From Pelobates cultripes (lineage: Eukaryota; Chordata; Amphibia; Anura; Pelobatidae), in NCBI GenBank assembly GCA_933207985.1, contig OW240917.1, forward strand, positions 243,726,028 to 243,790,027: a DNA stretch of 64,000 nucleotides, in the 5' to 3' direction. Position 1 is the first letter of the stretch. The number at the start of each line of letters is the position of its first letter. A program made the translations under genes and the position numbers. The notes under the pieces are model-generated. The model did no database searches. It saw nothing but the letters and a program-made list of their open reading frames with translations, and was not told where the DNA came from. Shown piece by piece: positions 22,305-33,300 of this stretch.

Positions 22305-24508
22305 CTTTACAGTAAAAACAATAAAGCTGTTGTATTCTCTCCCTAAAGAGGTTGTCTTATCAGATTCTATAGGTAGGTTTAAAAAAGGCCTGGATGTTTG
22401 TTTATTTTTTGTAAGCAATATTAGGACAGATTTTCAGTAGTTGCAGAAAATAAACCCTTGAAGAGTGTCCATTCAGCTTATATTATTTTTGTTTTATTGG
22501 TGCAATCACAGGCCTCTAACATTTATTTTGTATTTACATATATATGCTATATCATTCATTGTCACTGATTCATTAGATGGAAAGTTGATTGGAATGACTA
22601 GAGTAATTTGACATATTAGACAATAATAGTTGAGCTGGAAAATATATCTGCTTTTGAATAATTTGTCCCATTCCCTGTTTAGTTGCTATCAATTGTTAAA
22701 TTAGTGAATATTTAAGAAAAGATTGGCAAAGTTATAGGTTGATTCTAAAATCCAGCTATTTTTCCAGTACAGAGATTTTGGCCTAACGTTTACAACTCTC
22801 TTCTAGATTCTCCACAATTTTCAGTTTATTGAATATCCTCAGCTCTTTTCCAGTAGACATATTGTGAGAACCCGGAACATTACTTGTCCTTTAGTAATGG
22901 GATGTTAACTATTGCTCTAGGGCAAGCTGCCCATTTTATTATTACTCTTTCTTATTTACTTATTGCCACATATTCCACAGCCCTGGATAAGTTCTTAAAC
23001 TCTTAATTATGTGCAATGTGGTTACGGTGATGTACATCCTACAGGAATGATTTCCTGTAAAACAATCTGTCAATTAGATTCTGGAAATATCATTTAAATA
23101 CCAGCAACATTGCTTTAGGGGATATCTCACTAGGTAGGTCCTTTCATGGAAATGTTTTTTTTCTCTAAAATACATTCATACATCTTTTTTTCCAATTGGT
23201 TGACATGTCCTCCTCCTATTCATTCACAGTTGTCAGCCAGAGAGTCTCTGCTCAGCTCTGTATGATAAAAGATCCCCTACTGTTTGAAATAAGTGTTCAT
23301 CTGTGCCCCTACTATGATAGCCCTGAGTCATCTGGGTTGACAATTATGCCACTTTTTGGACTCTCTATCATAATTTGCCTTGGAATCTGGCACTGACACC
23401 ACTAGGAATTGGCAGGAACTTAAAAAAATTATATCATGATTTACAAACGTATGACATTAATGTAAATGATGAGCTCTGTTTAATTAAATGTTTGCTTAAC
23501 CTCAAATGAATGTATCATTCAACATGACAATGGTAAAAAAAAACATTGTGGGCACATAGGATGGTTGTAGGAGAAAAAATGGATTGACTTCTCATTCAAT
23601 TAAATGATTTTTGTGCAACTAATATGTAAAATGCAATTGCAAGGTAAGGATATTATTACAAAAAAAGACATCCGAAAGTATATTTTATAAATAAAGTCTC
23701 TACTCTTCGTGGTTTGTAAATGAACATAGATTGATTAAGTAACATATTTGCACGCCACGCTTGTACATACATATAACCTGTGCCCTTATCAATCACACTT
23801 TTCTCATTATTAGTTGGATTATAAAACTGTATACAAAATTATTTTGTGACAATCTTGTGTTGAGTGGATTAGTTCTACTTTTTTTATTGACAGGTGTGTC
23901 ATATTGTATTAGTATTTTCTCTCATTAATGTTTTTGCTTCCTTTGCACGTTAAACGTTATACATTGTTTTACATAATAATTTATATATATATTTTTTTTA
24001 AATGCCTACTCCATTCTATCAGGTTTACACACTCAAGTTGCTGCCTTAGCTTCAACAGAAAGTTCACAGCACCTGGATCTCCTGTTGGTATTCCTGTATC
24101 TTGCTTGCAGCATAATATTTCCCAGCAAACATCTCAGAATGTAAAAGCTTTGCACTGTTTGCCACACTTTACCTAAATCATCAAAATCGAGTCTCTTTTT
24201 TAAACAACCTGGGCCCTAACTAGAGTTTTGCAGAAACTCTATTGAAAGATTCCCAGTGTAAACCAGTAAGTTTCACTTCATTTAATTTACATGAAATGTC
24301 CAAACCAGGCAAAACAGTACAAGAATAAGAGCTCGAAGTTCTGGCATTTGCTGAAAATACTCCAGTTGTACAGCGTCTGCTGCAAGCACTCACTAAACCA
24401 TGAAGTGGCTCAACCAATCATACTGCTTTCTTAATTTTCTGTATCACTGTTCAACCTAATCATCCATACATAGTTCTTTAGAGGCAAAGAACATAATGTG
24501 TGTCCTGA
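22305..24508. other. Non-coding; no gene recognised
   Basis: The first 150 bp (ctctccctaaagaggttg, aaaaaaggcctggatgttt) looks repeat-derived. A palindromic-MITE-like copy may lie near 22690-22850. The short frame at 23196-23396 has no family signature. Confidence 0.5.
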
Positions 24509-24516
24509 TATGTTTA

Positions 24517-25564
24517 CAGTGGCGTACACACAATCCATGGGGCCCCGGTGCGAAACTGATCCATGGGGCCCCTCCCATCTCTCCCTCTTCCCCCCCTGAC
24601 AGACACACACACATACATACATACATACAGACACACATACATACAGAAACACATACATACACACAGACACATACAGGCAGACATACACACAGACAGACAC
24701 ACACGCACACAAGACACACATACATACAAACAGACAGGCACACAGACAGACACATTCACATACATAAAGACCAACACACAGACACACACACACACAAGAC
24801 ACATACATACGAAGACACATACATACATGCATACACACAGACAGACAAACATACACACATACATACAGACAGACACATACACGCACACAAGACACACATA
24901 CATACAAACAGACAGGCACACACACAGACAGACAGACAGACACACACACATTCACATACATACAGACCAACACACAGACACACACACAAGACACACATAC
25001 ATATGAAGACACATACATACACACATACACACAGACAGACAAACATACACACATACATACAGACAGACACATACACACACACAAGAAACACATACATACA
25101 GACAGGCACAAATACATACGACACACACAGACAGACACACACACATATATACAAAATGTTTAAGTCACCCTCCTGTTTCCTGAACCTTTTAGGTGCAGGA
25201 GGGTGACTTTCCCTGGGTTCCAGTGGTAGCTCAGGTTGATGGGAGTCAGAGATCCCACTCTGACTTCCTCCCGCGCGGGCTCGGTGTGATTGCTGGGATG
25301 AGTGACCGGGGCAGTCACTTCCTCCCATGGTGTGATGTCATCCCATGGCGCGACCCGGCCCACTGAAAATCCATAGCCATCGGGTGGCCATAACAGCATG
25401 GGCCACCCGATGGACCTCTTGAACAGCGGCCTCAGCGGTTTGCCCTGTGGGCCAGGGCCACAAAACATGATGGCAGGCATCCGGTAGCGGGGGTCCGCAG
25501 GGCGGCCGGGCCCCCTGGAGTGACGGGCTTGGTCGCAGCTGCGACCCCTATATGTATGCCACTG
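24517..25564. mobile_element. hAT-like non-autonomous element with CA-rich core
   Basis: The termini CAGTGGCGTACA and TGTATGCCACTG are inverted at 11 of 12 positions. Flanking 8-mers tatgttta (24509-24516) and tgtgttta (25565-25572) match at 7 of 8, as expected for a hAT 8-bp duplication. The interior is a GC-rich shell around a CA/GACA minisatellite (24598-25155). No transposase. Confidence 0.82.
24598..25155. repeat. CA/CAGA minisatellite
   Basis: Degenerate acatacatac, agacagacac and aagacacacatac units. A higher-order duplicate of about 240 bp is visible (cacacaagacacacatacat at 24707 and 24885; gaccaacacacagacacaca at 24769 and 24964). Long Cys- or His/Thr-rich frames on both strands are artefacts. 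Confidence 0.93.
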
Positions 25565-25572
25565 TGTGTTTA

Positions 25573-27437
25573 CATGTAGTGAACAATACTTTAGAGTTTT
25601 TCTATTGGGAAACACAAAGACATACAATCAAGTTCTTGTTTAGAAGTTGGTTTCATCAACTTTAGTTTCCTGTGATCACCTCGGTGCCATAACTTTCTAC
25701 AAGAATGGTTTGCTATCTTCTATATTCCCTTTAAAGCCATTTCTCATAAGACTCTTCTCACTGTTAAACTTATACGTTGGTGCCAGTTAACTCTGCCAGA
25801 CGCTGAGCAAGTGTTTTTCTGGGAATTGTTCTACCCTTCAGAACTATTCATCAGATGCAGACAGTTTTATTGGGTATTCTGCTATGTTATCTGCATTCAG
25901 ATGTCTTAATGTTTGCTTCAGCCTTGTATTTTAAGATAGGCCACATAATATACAGACCTGTTTTAAATACTTAAGGTATTTTCATAAGGTTGTGTTATAT
26001 TAATGTGTCAAAGATTTTAATATCATGTCTACTAACCTCTAGTTACCAAGTTACTCTGCTTGCGTTTGTAAGGTCTAGAAAATAAAATTAAATGTAGACA
26101 TTCCCACCACTGTATTTTATTCTATACTGGAACTGAGCGCCTTCATGATAGCTCTCCGTCAATCGTTTTTATAAGCTCTGCCTTTTTCATTGTTACTGTT
26201 TCTCCTCCTCCAATGCAATGTGTGTCCTGACTGTGCCAGGACTGACCTGGATTATTATATTAATTGCTATATCTTTAATACGCACATAAAAGAAAATGGA
26301 GTGTCATATGAAAAGCAAATGCAAGTTATAGGTGATTTTCAAAGTTTTATTTAATGATGTAATTTACTGAGAATTCTCATTTTCCCTGTATCAAAGTATT
26401 ATTTTACTTCTGTCGATATCACATTTTATTTATTGTTTGATTTTTTTATTTTTATTTTATCGGTAACCATCATTAAAGTTGTGAAATTTGTGCTGTTCTT
26501 CTAAGATGGTTAAAAACAGTAGTTAATAAGATATCTCAAGTAGCTTGGCCTTCGATGAATCCCTGCTCTGGTCACTCGTCTCATGCAGGTTTTAGCTCAC
26601 TTGTGCCGTTACACAGAGAACCTTAGTCTGTCACACATCAGAACGATCCCACCCATAACGGCAGCCCAGATCCAAAATGCTGGCAGGTCCCTTCTGTATG
26701 AGAGATATAGCAAAACCAGACAATCATTTCTGCCTTCATTGGGCCTCATTAGTGAGGTGTAGCTGATTACATTATAGCCGTCTCTCCAGTTTGACACCTC
26801 AATTCTGTTCTTAATTGCATAATAGTCTTGCAAAAAATGACCCATTATGTATTTTAAGAAACAATAAGTAGATGTGTAAGGAGACCTGCTAGACACCCAG
26901 GTTTGTAACACTTCATGTAATGCATATTATTGCTATGATATAGTGACACTTATTTAGAATACAATACATTCAATACACATGTAACATACACATATTGGAT
27001 CCTCATTATATACAGTTACTGTTTTATTTTAGTAAATATACTGCAGTGGGAGAGGCTCATTACTGATGTGCCATTCCTGAAACCTTACCCTCCAGAAATT
27101 TTTAAATATGCATGCCCTCTTTTTATTCATCTACTACTGATACAGTTCTGACTATAATGAAATAAAGGATTTCATTGAAATGGCAAACCAGAAATATGTC
27201 TTCGATGTAAACTGAAATGCAATATAGGCCAGCACAAACCAAAACCAAAATGTATTATGTACTGTACTGAAATTTAACTTGATAATCTACTTACTGGCCA
27301 CACTTGTTTACTCTGTTTTCTGTCAAACTGTTTTTAGATCTATCTGTCTATCCATCCATCCATTTGTGTCTGTCTTTCTACCTTTGGCTCCCATTAATCC
27401 TCAAACATTAAAAATAACATACTTTGAAGAAAAACAT
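25573..27437. other. Non-coding, nothing recognised
   Basis: No convincing exon. One TG|GT site near 25780 was tested as wnt8a exon 1 and rejected for lack of Met. A (TCCA)n-like run lies at 27349-27363. Confidence 0.5.
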
Positions 27438-27901
27438 GTTTTACAAGGGAAACTATAGTGCTAGAAATACAAAGTTCCTAACACTTTAGTTCCCTCTGCC
27501 CCCTTCTCCCTTGCGGGCCCTCCATTTAGCGCTAAAAGGGTTAAAAACTCTTTTGTCACTTAACTGATTCCAGTGCCGATGTCCCTTCGTGCTGGTTCAG
27601 GCTCCTTCTCCGCTCCTTCTTCAGTGCTTTCCTGTGGGGTTTTAGCTGACGCTGGATGTCTTGATGCAAAGTGTGAGGACGGCCAGTGGCATTTAGTAGA
27701 CCTTAAGTCAGCTAATGACCCTTAAGCACCTCTAGTGGCTGTCTAGTAGACAGCCACTAGAAGTGGAGTTAACCATGCAAAGGTAATTATAGTAATTTCT
27801 CAATAACTGGAATAATTACAATTGTATTATTAAGGGGACAGGGGCAGTGCACCCAGGCCATTTAAATAAGATGAAGTGGTCTGGGTGCCTATAGTGTCCC
27901 T
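27438..27901. mobile_element. TTAA-family MITE
   Basis: Left end aagggaaactatagtgc, right end gcctatagtgtccct followed by TTAA (27902-27905). Carries the ctctagtggctgtctagtag hairpin found in related copies. Confidence 0.65.
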
Positions 27902-28618
27902 TTAAAGACTCGAGCATAGGTATATTAATATATCAAAATCTCAGTGAAAGTTGAAAGGAGAACAAATCTTGAAAACACAGTAGGTATGTTTGTTTTATTG
28001 TAGCACTGACAGGTGTGCATAGCAAGTTACAGTTTACTGTATTTTGCGAAGTAAGTGAGGTAAGTGCAGGACTTATACTTTGTGAGATAAGTGAGGTGAG
28101 GTAAGTGCAGGACTTATATTAGGGGCATTAAACAAATGTTAGAATGAGATTACCACAATAGCAATTCAAATAAATAAGATCAAAGTATTCAGCAATGGAG
28201 AATATTACGTTGCTTTTATAGAAATATTTAGGAGTTCACTAAACAGTGAATTATAGTGGATTGAAAACTGAATTGTAATTAGAGACCAAATTTTGTAAAT
28301 TTAAAAATGTTATCTAAATAACCAATAATCTCAGCAGCGGGCTATTTAATCAGATTTTGCAACCAGTAAATGCATCCTTTATTTGCTTCCAGTCCAATAA
28401 ATGAACCTTGTTTTGCCTTATTTGCCAAAACTTTAGACAAAAATAGCTGATATTCGAAGTATTCACCATGTAAGTTATAGTTTCAGGTTGACTGTTATTA
28501 TACGGAATATTTAAATTTGTTTTTAATTTTATCACACTTCATTGCCTAGGGGATAAACCATATTGTATAGTTAAATTTATTTTTTTTCCGACTGTTGAAT
28601 ACATTTTACCTATAATTG

Positions 28619-28620
<2 letters not shown>

Positions 28621-28655
<35 letters not shown>
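28621..28655. repeat. (TG)n microsatellite upstream of wnt8a
   Basis: Uninterrupted 35-bp TG run, about 1.6 kb upstream of the wnt8a start codon. Confidence 0.97.
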
Positions 28656-28658
<3 letters not shown>

Positions 28659-29194
28659 GTATTGTTGGTTTATGGATAGTCTTAAGACCAGGAGGCACAG
28701 CCCCCAAAATGTTAAATGCCCAAAGAAGGATCCTTGTTTTGGGGGGTGTCTGTGGTATGACATAACCCAGAGTTTTTTGTGACCTGTTGCTAGCTATTAA
28801 TGTAACGGGTTAAGTTATTTGAAAGCTTGTTTGAGCGGAGCCTTTGTCACCTCTTCTTCCTGTTTGCTTAATTTGTTTTTGTGTATAATACACTCATTGT
28901 ATAGCATTAAGGAATATGACACAATATAAATGAAACTAATAATCTAAGAATTAGTAATTTTCTACACAAACTAACACTAATACATTTACTGCAGCTTAAA
29001 TACATTATTTTAGGTTTATCTCCTGTGAAACCCAGTGTTGCACTAGCATACAATAAAATGGTATTGGTATGATGACAACCGTAATATAATGAGTAATCCT
29101 AATTGATCCTAAATGCAAGATTAGTTGGGGAAATAATAATTTTTTTCAATAATCTTTGCACTTGTATCATCAGAATATGTGAGTGAATGTATCC

Positions 29195-29200
<6 letters not shown>

Positions 29201-29230
<30 letters not shown>
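29201..29230. repeat. (TA)n microsatellite
   Basis: Uninterrupted 30-bp AT run followed by an 8-T tract, about 1 kb upstream of wnt8a. Confidence 0.95.
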
Positions 29231-29233
<3 letters not shown>

Positions 29234-30001
29234 TTTTCTTGCAATATCAATGTTGTATAAGTTGTTTATTGTAGTGGTATTTTTATTATTCAAGAACCCC
29301 TGATTGGGCTTAGTATAGTTCTATGCCTATGGTTTTCATTTAAAAAATAAAAAAATATTAAATATTACTATTAAAGTTAACACAATAAAATAGATTAAAA
29401 TGTATATATATATATATATGTAGAGATTGTAGCCGTATTAGTCCAGTGATGTAGATGTACATATATACATACATATATTTTTTACATATTTGTATATATT
29501 CAATATGTTGGCTCTTACCAAGCATTTTTAAATGCATGCATAACAGTATGTGAATGCATATATAATATACTACAATATAATATGTATGAATGTATGCCTG
29601 CATATTTCTATGTGTGTATATGCAAATATATTTATTTATTATATATATTTAAAATAAATTGTTAAAATAAACCATATTGCTTAAGAGAAAAGGGCTTAGT
29701 CTATGGTTATGTTGTATAACATGAATTAAATAACAGTTGCGTTCTAAATCATGAATAATCATGGCATGCAGTCAGGGGATATTGACATGTAATTTCAATG
29801 ATGTGGGGATGCTTCTAATAAATAAAATTATCCATAATGCAAGAGGAGACTATTTCGCTAAAGGACTGACCAACGCACGTCTATCATTAAATTGAAAATG
29901 TCTAATATAATTAAAATTATTCACTGGGAATTCCATTACATAAACTGTAGGTAACTTGCATTGTCTTTTGAAGTGTAATAGTAGGTGTCTCCTTTAAATG
30001 T

Positions 30002-30103
30002 ATTGGCCAATCAACTCCTCATTTACAGAAAATTACTGCTGAACAATAGAAAGTCCCCTGCCAGTCCTGGATGTGCAATAAAAGCATCAGAGATTTTTCA
30101 TTC
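30002..30103 (+). promoter_or_regulatory. wnt8a: Candidate wnt8a core promoter (CCAAT palindrome, AT-rich TATA-like box, initiator)
   Basis: A palindromic attggccaat (30002-30011) contains CCAAT on both strands. About 65 bp downstream lies AATAAAAG (30077-30084), a weak TATA-like box, and about 20 bp further an initiator-like TTCATTC (30097-30103). Transcription from there would give a 5'UTR of about 145 nt before the ATG. A T-box-like AGGTGT lies upstream at 29983-29988. This is inference from short motifs only. Confidence 0.35.
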
Positions 30104-30243
30104 CCCTGTTAGTCTTGCATACTTGCTGGCGATACACTTTCTTCGTGTCCAAGTATCCTGTGGACTTGTACACCTGGGAAATACCATAGACCTTAACACT
30201 CAAATCATATTGGATATATTGTGACTTGGAAATATTTCTAACC

Positions 30244-30311
30244 ATGATTAAGAAGCTGATCATCTTTAAAACCTTTCTAATTTTTTACCCAATTTTTACT
30301 ACATCGGCATG
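30244..30311 (+). CDS. wnt8a: wnt8a coding exon 1 (signal peptide)
   Basis: The ATG at 30244 lies in the context accATGa. It opens 22 codons rich in Ile, Leu and Phe that end FTTSA, followed by TG, the first two bases of a Trp codon completed by exon 2. The donor is gtaaat at 30312. Frog and human Wnt8a proteins also have a hydrophobic leader ending SAW followed by SVNNF, so length, chemistry, phase and junction residues all fit. I found no other upstream TG|GT site with an in-frame Met and a hydrophobic leader. Confidence 0.88.
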
Positions 30312-33300
30312 GTAAATTTCAATACCTTTTTTTTCAGAATATAAATATTACTAAATGATTCGTAGATAGGAACCTAAAAATGACCATTATGTATCTATTT
30401 TTGTCTTTGCAGGTCAGTCAACAATTTTTTGATGACAGGGCCCAAGGTAATGGAATATTCATTTTATATTTAAGCAGTGTACAAACTTTTATACATTTCT
30501 AGATCACTTGTAAGGGCTAGATTTTCATGTGATATATTTTATTTTTATTATAAAAAGGCGTATTTGACTTATTCTACGAGTGTGGCAGTTGGAGCACAAA
30601 GTGGGATTGAAGAATGTAAATATCAGTTTGCTTGGGAGAGATGGAATTGCCCAGAACATACAATTCAACTACCATCTCAAAAAGGACTTAGAAGTGGTAA
30701 GTCTTGTTTTATTATGTTTTAGTTTATCACTTATTATAATATATACAGCACTAAACATGTTTGTTGGTGAATCAGTTTAAGCTGTTGCTTACTTTTTTAT
30801 GTTATACAGGGTATAAATATGGCATAGTATAAATATGATTTTGGAGTATTTATTATGTAGTATATAAATGTAGAATACAACATGCCACAAACTCATGTTT
30901 GAAATTGGCATTTATTGACTAAAAAGTAAGTTGTAGTCAGTTGAGAGTTGATGTAAAAAATTATGCTCAAAGTATCGGGTTTGGGGGGAAAAATAGGGCA
31001 AAATTTGGTTAACTTACCACAACTGATTTCTTTATGCAATAAACCTCTTTGTATTTTTACGAATATGAAACTAGACAGTTTACTTACAAATCATTGAATT
31101 GTATTGAATAGAAAAACTGATTTGAAAAATGTTGGCTAAAATAGTTGTTTTGAAAAAATTCTTCACCTCACCTACAGATTTGCGATTTTATTCTAAATTC
31201 TGCTATTTAACGTTTGTCTCACTATATTTGGGTGTTTGATGAATCAACCTTATCCTCTAGTTAGTGTTTGATGTCAGCATTGCTGCACTGTTAAGTTTTT
31301 GAATAACGATAATTTTCTTACAAACCAAAAGAAATAGATAGCCACTTAGATCCAGGGTTCACCTTTATGCACTGGAAAAGTCTTTTAGAGGATAGTTAAT
31401 CTGAACTGCCCTAACAAATTAAAAGGGTCCTGCAAGTATATTGTAATGTCCTCTTATTTGGTAGGTTGGCATTTTGTATTTAGTGAGTTTGAATGAGATT
31501 TTCCAGATTTTTTTTTTTCTCACACTCTGCCGTGCTCTTAGTATTTGTATTGACTTGTTGGCATTGAGACTTGGAAGGGAACTTGGCAGACTAAATTACT
31601 GAGGGAAAATGGGAACATTAGTTGGCTTGGGAGATTTGGGAAAGTGGCTGCAAAGGGGTATTGGGGAGATTAAGTGTCCAGCAATGCAGGATTGAAAGCT
31701 TTCCCTTTGGATGGGGAATTGGTGACATTAACTGGTTGGGAGGATTAATGAGAGGACTGAGCAAATAATGGTCCAATTTTAATATTTTCATATAAGCTTT
31801 TCAAATAATTTAATATTTCTGGATAAACATTTGGCGATATTTTAATTGCTATGTAAGAAATGTTCAATAAATTAATTCCATTCCAATGGAATGTTTGTTG
31901 CTGGGATGTGGGGCATTAAGCTCATGTTTAGGGTTATTCAATAAAGTGTGAATGATCAGGAATTTAAAATTAATTCAGGATATCTGAACAGGAAAAAAAA
32001 ATACCTGACTTGGAGAATTTATCCGATCCCGCTATTGTTGCCTAAACTTCGAAATTCACTATGAATTCATCTTGAATTCCCGACAATTTTCACTTTAGCT
32101 AATTAACCCCTTTGTGTGGTCTTGTTATAGGTATTGAATACTGTTCCACAGATTTTTACTGCGCTCAGTAAAACATGGAGCTGTCAAAATGATGCAATCC
32201 CAATATTGTTTCTCCACCATAGGTTCACATGTTGTCTCTTGGCTTTCAGCTACCAGAGAAACATCATTTGTACACGCAATTAGTTCTGCTGGCGTCATGT
32301 ATACCCTGACCAGGAACTGCAGCATGGGAGATTTTGACAATTGTGGCTGTGATGAATCCAGAAACGGGAGGGTTGGTGAGTATTGTTTTATTTTTTACCA
32401 CTCTCGCAAGATTTTCATTATTTGAGTTGTATCATTTTATATTCAAATCAACTTTTATTTCCAAACCAAGCAAATCTTTTTTATGCCCTGTACTTCTGAG
32501 ATTGGTGCAAATATTACAAGCCAATATCATTTTTAGTTATCATGTTTTTGCAATTTTGACAGTGAAGATGCCAGTGGACAGTAGAGCTTGCAATCTAACC
32601 AGTATTAATAAACATGTGCATAAGTACTTGCAATTTAACAGAACATATGCCAGTAACCATGATAGTTTGCAAACTAGCTACTATAAATGCCCGTGATGAC
32701 ACGAGTTTATAATCTCCAAAGAATACATGGGAGATAATGTGAGAATTGTGAGTTTAACCAGAATAAATGCGAGTATAAATATTGCATGCTAATTAACTGC
32801 AAAACTGGTGTTGGCTTGATAAACAGAGTAACTTTCAAAAGACTGTTAATTTAAGTAATTTTCTATATTAAAAAAAATATCATTTAAAAATACAATATTT
32901 TGTTATGTGTCGTTATGTGTAAAATAGTTAAAAAAGACTACAATAATTGTCACTTGAGCATGTTTGGAATATAAAAATTCACGCTAGCGTGTTTAGCCGT
33001 AATGTAGTTGAAATAATTAGAAATTGTGTATGCTGAGCAGGGGCTCCATTGATTGGCTGAGAGGGGTCAGCTGATGCTCTTAGCCAATGTGACTCCCCAT
33101 TCACAAAACTAGCTTGGAAAAAAACATTCCTTTCTTTCTGTTTTGGTGACTGGAGTGTTCCTTTAAGCCATTGCCAAACATTTGAACCCATAAATTTATA
33201 AGTCGCCTGTACAGTTCTGCTCCCCATCCCCATAACAACTTAAAAATGCTTAAATTGTTATAGTGTGGAAACGTTTCTTTAAACCCTGGATCAAGAGCCA

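Larger units (their letters stand above)
27902..30001. other. wnt8a upstream intergenic region
   Basis: AT-rich sequence with a perfect (TG)n run at 28621-28655, a (TA)n run at 29201-29230, a shorter TA run near 29403-29420 and tandem gtgaggtaagtgcagg motifs near 28050-28115. No coding exon was recognised. It should hold proximal regulatory DNA of wnt8a, but no site can be assigned with confidence. Confidence 0.5.

Noticed and set aside
24431..25328. Cys/Val-rich (minus) and His/Thr-rich (plus) frames up to 237 codons
   Set aside because: Low-complexity reading of a CA/CAGA minisatellite within a hAT-like element, open on both strands at once.
25690..25780. Candidate wnt8a exon 1 ending at a TG|GT near 25780
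   Set aside because: The frame has no Met and no hydrophobic leader, and the donor is poor; 30244-30311 fits far better.
30477..30722. 81-codon open frame as a stand-alone gene
   Set aside because: It is wnt8a exon 3 read through its acceptor and donor; the true exon is 30558-30696.
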